A DNA stretch of 64,000 nt, taken from positions 1 through 64,000 of the forward strand of contig CAUYUJ010005037.1 in NCBI GenBank assembly GCA_963575745.1. Reading direction: 5' to 3'. Origin of the DNA: Prorocentrum cordatum. Its lineage: Eukaryota > Sar > Dinophyceae > Prorocentrales > Prorocentraceae. The position numbers and the translations under genes are program-made. The notes under the pieces were generated by a model. That model did no database searches and was not told the origin of the DNA. It saw only the letters and a program-made list of their open reading frames with translations. Shown here piece after piece: positions 59,330 to 64,000 of the stretch. Each line of letters begins with the position of its first letter. Within the stretch, counting starts at the first letter, position 1.

Positions 59330-60100
59330 AAACTGCTTTGGGCCGTGGTATCATTTACAGTGTGGGTGCAGCATTGCTGCGGTGCACAGAAAACATCGGG
59401 GGGAGGGGCGGTGGTGGGAAGGAGAAAGGTATGAGGGCGGACGAGGGAGGGCGGAAGGACAGGGGGGAGCGAGAGTGGGGGAGCAGCGGCATCACACATG
59501 AAGGCATCCACATCGGATACCACATTCTTTAGAGCGTCTCGACACACACGATCGAAGTATCAGAACGTGCACAGCGCGCAACCGACGTGCACCACGCGGG
59601 TGGGGCACGTTGCACATGATTGGTGTGATACAGCACGTGCATGCGCATTCGCAACGCAATGCGTTCCCGTCGGCAGCACGGGCGGGCGGTTGCCCCTCGC
59701 CTCGCCCCTTTACCTGATCGGTGGGCCTTCGACCGAAGGTACTCATTTGCAGCGGGGCACGTCTGTGTAGGAAACTCGGTGGCCACAGACTGCACATCTA
59801 TATCCCTCCATCTCCCCATATCTCTGCATGCCGTTATACATCCATCCCCCCATCATCGGCATCACCATGCTCCTCATGATTATCCTCGCCTCCACAAATT
59901 ACTCGCCCTCATCCGTCTCGTTCGTTCTGATGCGGTCATCTTCGCTACCTTCGTTATCTTCGCACTCTTGCGCCGCCCAGTGACGCCGCTCGCGCCCCGC
60001 AACTCACCTGCAGATACGCAACGCACGCTTTCGAGAACCCTAGAAACCTACACAGACAGCCATCTGAGGCTCGCCGAGAGACACCCCATGGCGCTCATCG
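59330..60100. other. No gene recognised
   Basis: The region upstream of the transposase start. It has a GGGAGGGG-rich stretch (59395-59490) and many short open frames with no family features. Confidence 0.4.
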
Positions 60101-60350
60101 GTGCTCATCGGTGAGGGGCTCATCGGTGCGGTGAGCTCATCGGCTCCGACCCTGTGATTTCACAGGTATGACGCTCATCGATATCGATGAGCTCATCGGG
60201 GCTCATCGAAATCTCATCGGTGCCGGTGAGCACCGGTGAGCGCCGGTGAGCCCCCGATGAGCGCCGGTGAGCACCGATGAGCACCGGTGAGCGCCGATGA
60301 GCACCGGTGAGCGCCGATGAGCGCCCGATGAGCACCCGTGAGTCTCGATG
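60085..60350. repeat. Dense array of GATGAGCRCCGGTGAGC motifs
   Basis: GCTCATCGGTG (60090-60210) and GATGAGCACCGGTGAGC (60225-60345) recur about 20 times, mostly plus-orientation complement pairs. Such short subterminal arrays bind transposases in CACTA-like elements; here that is only a suggestion. Single motifs recur at 51640, 55110, 62065 and 62930. Confidence 0.7.
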
Positions 60351-60507
60351 AGCCCTACAAACCAGATATCCCATGGAGATTTCGGGCAACCCATCAAATT
60401 TTTCAAACAAACTGCGAAATCCAATCGACCACCAAGATTTCCCCGCTGGATGGCACATTCGGTCCGAACCACTGAAAGTGTCAAGGCTGATGCAGCCTCG
60501 CGAGCAC

Positions 60508-61137
60508 CTACGCTGCCCTCCCCGACCTCTGGCTCTTCTGAGCCTTGGCGTCCAGCTTGCACTTGTGTACCTGCAGCAGGCACGTCACCAGGCCCGCGAT
60601 CTTGTGGAGCTTGGGCTCGAGGTTGATGGCGTCCTGCAAGGCCGCCGAGAAGGGTCCATCCCCGAGCTCCTTCCTGAGCTTCCCAAGGTCGTTCGTCAGG
60701 ATGCGCGACAAGTTCTCCTTGGTGTGCACGTGCTCCTGCAGCAGCCTGTGCTGCTTCTTGAGGGCCACGCCGTCATCGTCCTTCAGTGCCCACTGCCACG
60801 ATTTGTCCGACTCCATGCCAGAGAGGATCGTCATCACATCCGACATCGTCGTCGAGTACATGCTGATGCGCTTCTTTGCATCTGCTGCCAGTTCCTTGAT
60901 GGGGTCCTTCTCCCTCGGCGTCTTCGCCTTCTTGGGTTTCTCCTTGCCGCCTGCCGCCTCCTCACCTGCAGGCTGCGCCGCCGCCGCCTCGGCCCCAGCC
61001 TTGCCCGCCGCCGCGGGCGCAGCCTTCCTCGCCGCCTCCTCGGCCGCAGCTGTCGTCGCTGCCACGGCCGCGCCCTCCTGCTGCGCTGCCTCGCCAGCGG
61101 TCACCGTGAGCGAACTCGGCCTCGTACCCGCCGTCAC
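60508..61137 (-). CDS. Hypothetical protein or exon: Ala-rich then helical
   Basis: The open frame begins at a GTG (61137); no ATG precedes the conserved-looking part, so it is probably an exon. Ala/Glu-rich low complexity for about 70 residues, then K-K-P-K-K-A-K-T basic patch, then helices (S-D-V-M-T-I-L-S-G-M-E; Q-D-A-I-N-L-E-P-K-L-H-K-I-A-G). No family recognised. Confidence 0.5.
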   Translation of the reverse strand: MTAGTRPSSLTVTAGEAAQQEGAAVAATTAAAEEAARKAAPAAAGKAGAEAAAAQPAGEEAAGGKEKPKKAKTPREKDPIKELAADAKKRISMYSTTMSDVMTILSGMESDKSWQWALKDDDGVALKKQHRLLQEHVHTKENLSRILTNDLGKLRKELGDGPFSAALQDAINLEPKLHKIAGLVTCLLQVHKCKLDAKAQKSQRSGRAA

Positions 61138-61625
61138 TGGGTCCTGGCTGGGATGACATACGGGGGCCGCCTGGCCCGACCCTAACCCCCCGCCAATCGT
61201 CTCAGATCAGGCTCAGGCAGGGGGGCGGGGAACGACGTTGCATGAGGCAGAGGATACGGCGACGCCAGAGGAGGACAGAGATGGGGATGATGAGGATTCA
61301 TAATTCGGAGCAGGCATGAACGATTTAGGAGGGGTGTCCACGTGTCCTGCCCGCCAGCCGCGATCGCGGCCGTCGGCGCGCCTCCCGCGCAGCCAGTCGA
61401 TGCCTGGAATTGCATGACTGTATAACGGGGGGGGGATCCACAATGAATCTCCAAGGGCTCTTCCGACCGATTTACGATCCTGGGCGAAGTCGTGAGACGC
61501 ATGCGGGGTCGGGGCACGCGGTGGGCGACGATGGGGAATTGACGAGGGGGGTGGGGGAGGGGATGGCAAGGTGAGAGGGGGTAGTATGAGTTGGAGTTGA
61601 AAGATGAGTTGGAGGAGGTGGAGGG
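61138..61625. other. No gene recognised
   Basis: GC-rich, with short pyrimidine/purine-rich patches. No motif or repeat family seen. Confidence 0.35.
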
Positions 61626-61958
61626 TTAAGAGGAGGTTGATGAGACGAGTTGGTCTATGTTCACACCCCTCAACGCCTGTTGACCCTCCAGGCGGCGATC
61701 CCGCATGACGTCGCTCTCGATGCTGTCCGACGTCCACTGCTCGTACTTAGACCACGCCTCAGTGAACTCAGTGTTCACCCCCTCCGTCACGTACAGTGCC
61801 CGTAACGACCTGGTGGCGCTGTCGAACACCACCCATGGTGGACCTAACTGCATCGCCTGTGTAATGTACCTCACTGCCTGTGGGGCATCCGTACAGCTGG
61901 AAGTGGTGGCATGTAGTTGCCGATGTAACTTTGCACGTGGATATGTAACGTTGTACAT
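61626..61958 (-). CDS. Hypothetical exon or small protein (110 aa)
   Basis: ATG at 61958. The best part reads A-V-R-Y-I-T-Q-A-M-Q-L-G-P-P-W-V-V-F-D-S-A-T-R-S-L-R and E-A-W-S-K-Y-E-Q-W. Likely an exon of the same gene as its neighbours, since it has the same strand. Unrecognised. Confidence 0.45.
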   Translation of the reverse strand: MYNVTYPRAKLHRQLHATTSSCTDAPQAVRYITQAMQLGPPWVVFDSATRSLRALYVTEGVNTEFTEAWSKYEQWTSDSIESDVMRDRRLEGQQALRGVNIDQLVSSTSS

Positions 61959-62151
61959 GGTTATGGATGTGGTTGCATATTGCTGCGCACTAGTGGTAGA
62001 ACAGGTCTCGGTGTTGGTTGTGGTTGCGAGGAAGCGAAGTGAGAGGTGGTTCTTGACGTAGGCTGAGGTGGTTATCGATGCTCGCCGCCAGCGGCAAGCG
62101 GGGATGGTTGCATGGGCGGGAGGAGGGTGGCCGAAAACACTTGCATTATAA

Positions 62152-62904
62152 CTACAGATGTACGGATTCGACCCACTGTGCCTGCATCCAGCCCAACTTG
62201 CCCCCGCCCTCTTTGTGGACGATGCGGCCTAACGGCATGTACTGCCCCTTGCGCCATTGCGACTTGACCAGGGTAGTGATCTTCTTCTTCACGACGACGT
62301 AGTTCTCGAACGTCTCCTTGGCCCAGTCCTGCCTGAACTGCATCTGCGCATCCTGGTTGCCCTTCAGGGCATCATAGTCCTTCTTCATCTGCGGGTTGGC
62401 CGCCTTGCGCCGCTCGAACCTCGAGGCGAGGGGGTTCCCAGCAGCAGCCCTCGCTGGAAATCGAAAGTTGGTCGACTCCGCCGCGCGCCACATAGCAAGC
62501 TCACCGAGTGCCTTCGCGTCGAAGCCTGTCGTGTCGATCGAGTCGAGCCGCGATGACTCTGCAACGGGCTCCACGCTGCCGTACCCCACCTCGTCGGTCG
62601 CCCTCGGCATCTTCACGCACTGCTCCGCATCAGCAAGCCCCGCAGCCATCGGAGTCAACTCGTCCCGACACACGCCCCTGGCGTCGAAGATCGCGCGCAT
62701 GTCCGATGAGTGGAAGAACTCGAGCAACATGTTGTTGATCCCGATCTCGTCCACAGTCGCCGCCAGTCGTAGCCCGTCCTCGAACTTCAAGAGCTGCGCC
62801 TCGATCGAGTGCTTGTGGCGCAGGACTCTCTTGGGCGGCGTCTCGAACGGCGTCTGTGGCCGCAGTGACATCCAATATTCCGAATCACCATCGATCATTG
62901 TCAT
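62152..62904 (-). CDS. Hypothetical protein, 250 aa, helical
   Basis: ATG at 62904 (M-T-M-I-D-G-D-S-E-Y-W). It has F-E-T-P-P-K-R-V-L-R-H-K, K-D-Y-D-A-L-K-G-N-Q-D-A-Q-M-Q-F-R-Q-D-W-A-K-E-T and E-N-Y-V-V-V-K-K-K-I. Soluble, charged, no signal peptide or membrane segment. No family recognised. The 62930-62975 block with the CACCGCCAGCGGTGGTCACC palindrome lies just upstream. Confidence 0.5.
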   Translation of the reverse strand: MTMIDGDSEYWMSLRPQTPFETPPKRVLRHKHSIEAQLLKFEDGLRLAATVDEIGINNMLLEFFHSSDMRAIFDARGVCRDELTPMAAGLADAEQCVKMPRATDEVGYGSVEPVAESSRLDSIDTTGFDAKALGELAMWRAAESTNFRFPARAAAGNPLASRFERRKAANPQMKKDYDALKGNQDAQMQFRQDWAKETFENYVVVKKKITTLVKSQWRKGQYMPLGRIVHKEGGGKLGWMQAQWVESVHL

Positions 62905-62973
62905 TCACCTCCTTGACCTCTCCTCGCCAGCATGACAGCCACCGATGTTCACCGCCAGCGGTGGTCACCGATG

Positions 62974-64000
62974 CTAGCCAGTTGGGCGGGAAGAGGGCGG
63001 CGAATGCACATTGGAGTATCGACAGTGCTCAGGAGGATTGGAAGTGCGATGGCTGTGGAGATGGGAGGGAGGAACGACTCGGGCGAGCACCTCCACACGT
63101 GCGGGGAGTGCGCCACTATCTCCGCCACATGCCAGGGGTGCACTCCCAGTCGCCACTCCTGCAGCCGCCTCCGCGCCATCCTCACCAGACACACCTCCAG
63201 CCTCGTGGCCGCGCGGTGCCGCCTCGCCGCCTGCAGGCGCGGACATGCTGCCCCCGTCCGCGATGTCATCTTTGAAGCAGCGACGAAAGAGCTCGGGGTG
63301 GTCCGATGGGTTCGGCTGACGATCAGGATATTGACTGCCACCTGCGCCGCTGAGTCGGGTGTCCCAGCTGTGGCTCGCCTCTGGGTGCGGGGGGGTGCAC
63401 GGAGCGCCCCTCGTCTCAGCCCGCGACTTCGTCAGGGTGCGCTCCATGTCCTCCTCCTCCTGCCTCGCCTGCTCCTCATCCTCAGCCGCGGCCGCCTGTG
63501 ACGCAACCAGCGCTGCCTTCATGTCGGGGTCGTCGGATGCACCGCCTGCCTCCTCGGGGCTGTCGTCGATGATGATGGGCGTGTGGTTGTCAGTGGCCGC
63601 ATCGTTGCCCTCCTCGATGCCGTCGGCCCGCTGCTTCTTCGATGCCGATGCCGATTCAGCTGGTGCGTCACGCTTCTTGGACAGCTCGCTCACCTGCATC
63701 ATGAGATCGTTCATCTGCTGCGACTGCGTCTGGATCAGTTTCTGCATGGACTCGTTCAGCTGCCGCGCCTCCTCCAGCTGCCTGGATTGACTGTCTGCGC
63801 GATCCTCTGCATCGCGCACTGCCCTCCACCTCGCATCCGCCTCCGCCCGCACGGCGCGGGCGCTCTCCTCACCCCCGCGATCAGCTGGCAATGGGACGGC
63901 ATCGACATCGGACGTGTGCCTCAACTGCGCCAACGGAGCGGCGTCGTCGCCATCGAGCTGCGTGGCCGCGTTCACGGCCAGCGTCGGCGCCTGCTGCGCG
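62974..64000 (-). CDS. Hypothetical coiled-coil protein, runs off the right edge
   Basis: The frame is open from the window edge; the GTG at 63975 is not a convincing start. A coiled coil (R-Q-L-E-E-A-R-Q-L-N-E-S-M-Q-K-L-I-Q, then M-M-Q-V-S-E-L-S-K-K-R) is followed by an acidic, Ser/Ala-rich region with S-K-K-Q-R (nuclear-signal-like) and I-I-I-D-D-S-P-E. The last 100 residues look less protein-like and may be intron. Confidence 0.45.
   Translation of the reverse strand, partial: AQQAPTLAVNAATQLDGDDAAPLAQLRHTSDVDAVPLPADRGGEESARAVRAEADARWRAVRDAEDRADSQSRQLEEARQLNESMQKLIQTQSQQMNDLMMQVSELSKKRDAPAESASASKKQRADGIEEGNDAATDNHTPIIIDDSPEEAGGASDDPDMKAALVASQAAAAEDEEQARQEEEDMERTLTKSRAETRGAPCTPPHPEASHSWDTRLSGAGGSQYPDRQPNPSDHPELFRRCFKDDIADGGSMSAPAGGEAAPRGHEAGGVSGEDGAEAAAGVATGSAPLACGGDSGALPARVEVLARVVPPSHLHSHRTSNPPEHCRYSNVHSPPSSRPTG

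Noticed and set aside
61626-62257. Joining the 250-aa and 110-aa ORFs through a GTAC repeat
   Set aside because: The repeat is in different codon phases in the two ORFs, so frame is not kept.
1-64000. tRNA, rRNA, snRNA or spliced-leader RNA genes
   Set aside because: No cloverleaf, conserved rRNA blocks or leader followed by a GT donor were seen. The leader copies found are fused to retroelement mRNA sequence.

Overview
The window is nuclear DNA of a dinoflagellate. The decisive marker is a perfect 22-nt match to the dinoflagellate trans-splicing leader (minus strand, 17266 to 17245). GC-rich sequence packed with dispersed repeats, intron-rich genes and LINEs of a two-ORF type fit this. Species cannot be fixed from sequence alone. 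No rRNA, tRNA, CRISPR or prokaryotic signal was seen.

Left and centre (1 to about 36.2 kb): the backbone is one very long minus-strand gene. I could stitch most of it exon by exon. It encodes an F5/8-type-C (discoidin) domain followed by a GH36/melibiase-superfamily-like glycosidase, with the signatures LHYNSWYD, DDGWDD, WMSPFGGY, FKFDG and INLTIGTWPSPFW. Exons are 11 to 62 codons long and some are micro-exons. At 13 exon junctions a 4-10 bp direct repeat lies at both intron ends; removing the insert plus one repeat copy leaves an open frame that continues the protein at every one. Several introns are clearly terminal-inverted-repeat (TIR) elements or near-perfect palindromes, and related copies lie elsewhere in the window. 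This is the signature of introner transposons that created the gene's introns. Two introns are huge (13.4 and 16.6 kb). Each holds a LINE: LINE-1 (10.59-17.27 kb) is full length, with ORF1, ORF2, poly(A), 14/15-bp target duplication and the spliced leader at its 5' end; LINE-2 (25.0-31.4 kb) is decayed. The 16.6-kb intron also holds a plus-strand ORF with an AT-hook.

36.2-45.6 kb: possible further upstream exons in GC-rich islands, then a 5.7-kb complex satellite of GAT trinucleotides, GTCCCG punctuation, GATCGATAG-type 12-mers and a conserved GC-rich block in a higher-order array.

45.6-49.8 kb: a 5'-truncated DIRS/tyrosine-recombinase retroelement (RT end, RNase H, C5-methyltransferase-like domain, tyrosine recombinase) next to a 255-bp direct duplication.

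50-64 kb: low-complexity tracts (poly-A-like, poly-G, GAT), then a minus-strand cluster: a DDE-type (CACTA/Plavaka-like) transposase gene in three exons, a methyltransferase-like gene in three exons just downstream, an array of ATCGGTGAGC-type repeats, and several helical or coiled-coil ORFs running off the right edge. Introns of the transposase and, less clearly, the methyltransferase-like gene also sit between short direct repeats. Most of the rest is repeat families: seven or more small inverted-repeat families, a composite element with 83-85-bp internal repeats, and about 16 long GGA/TCC tracts.
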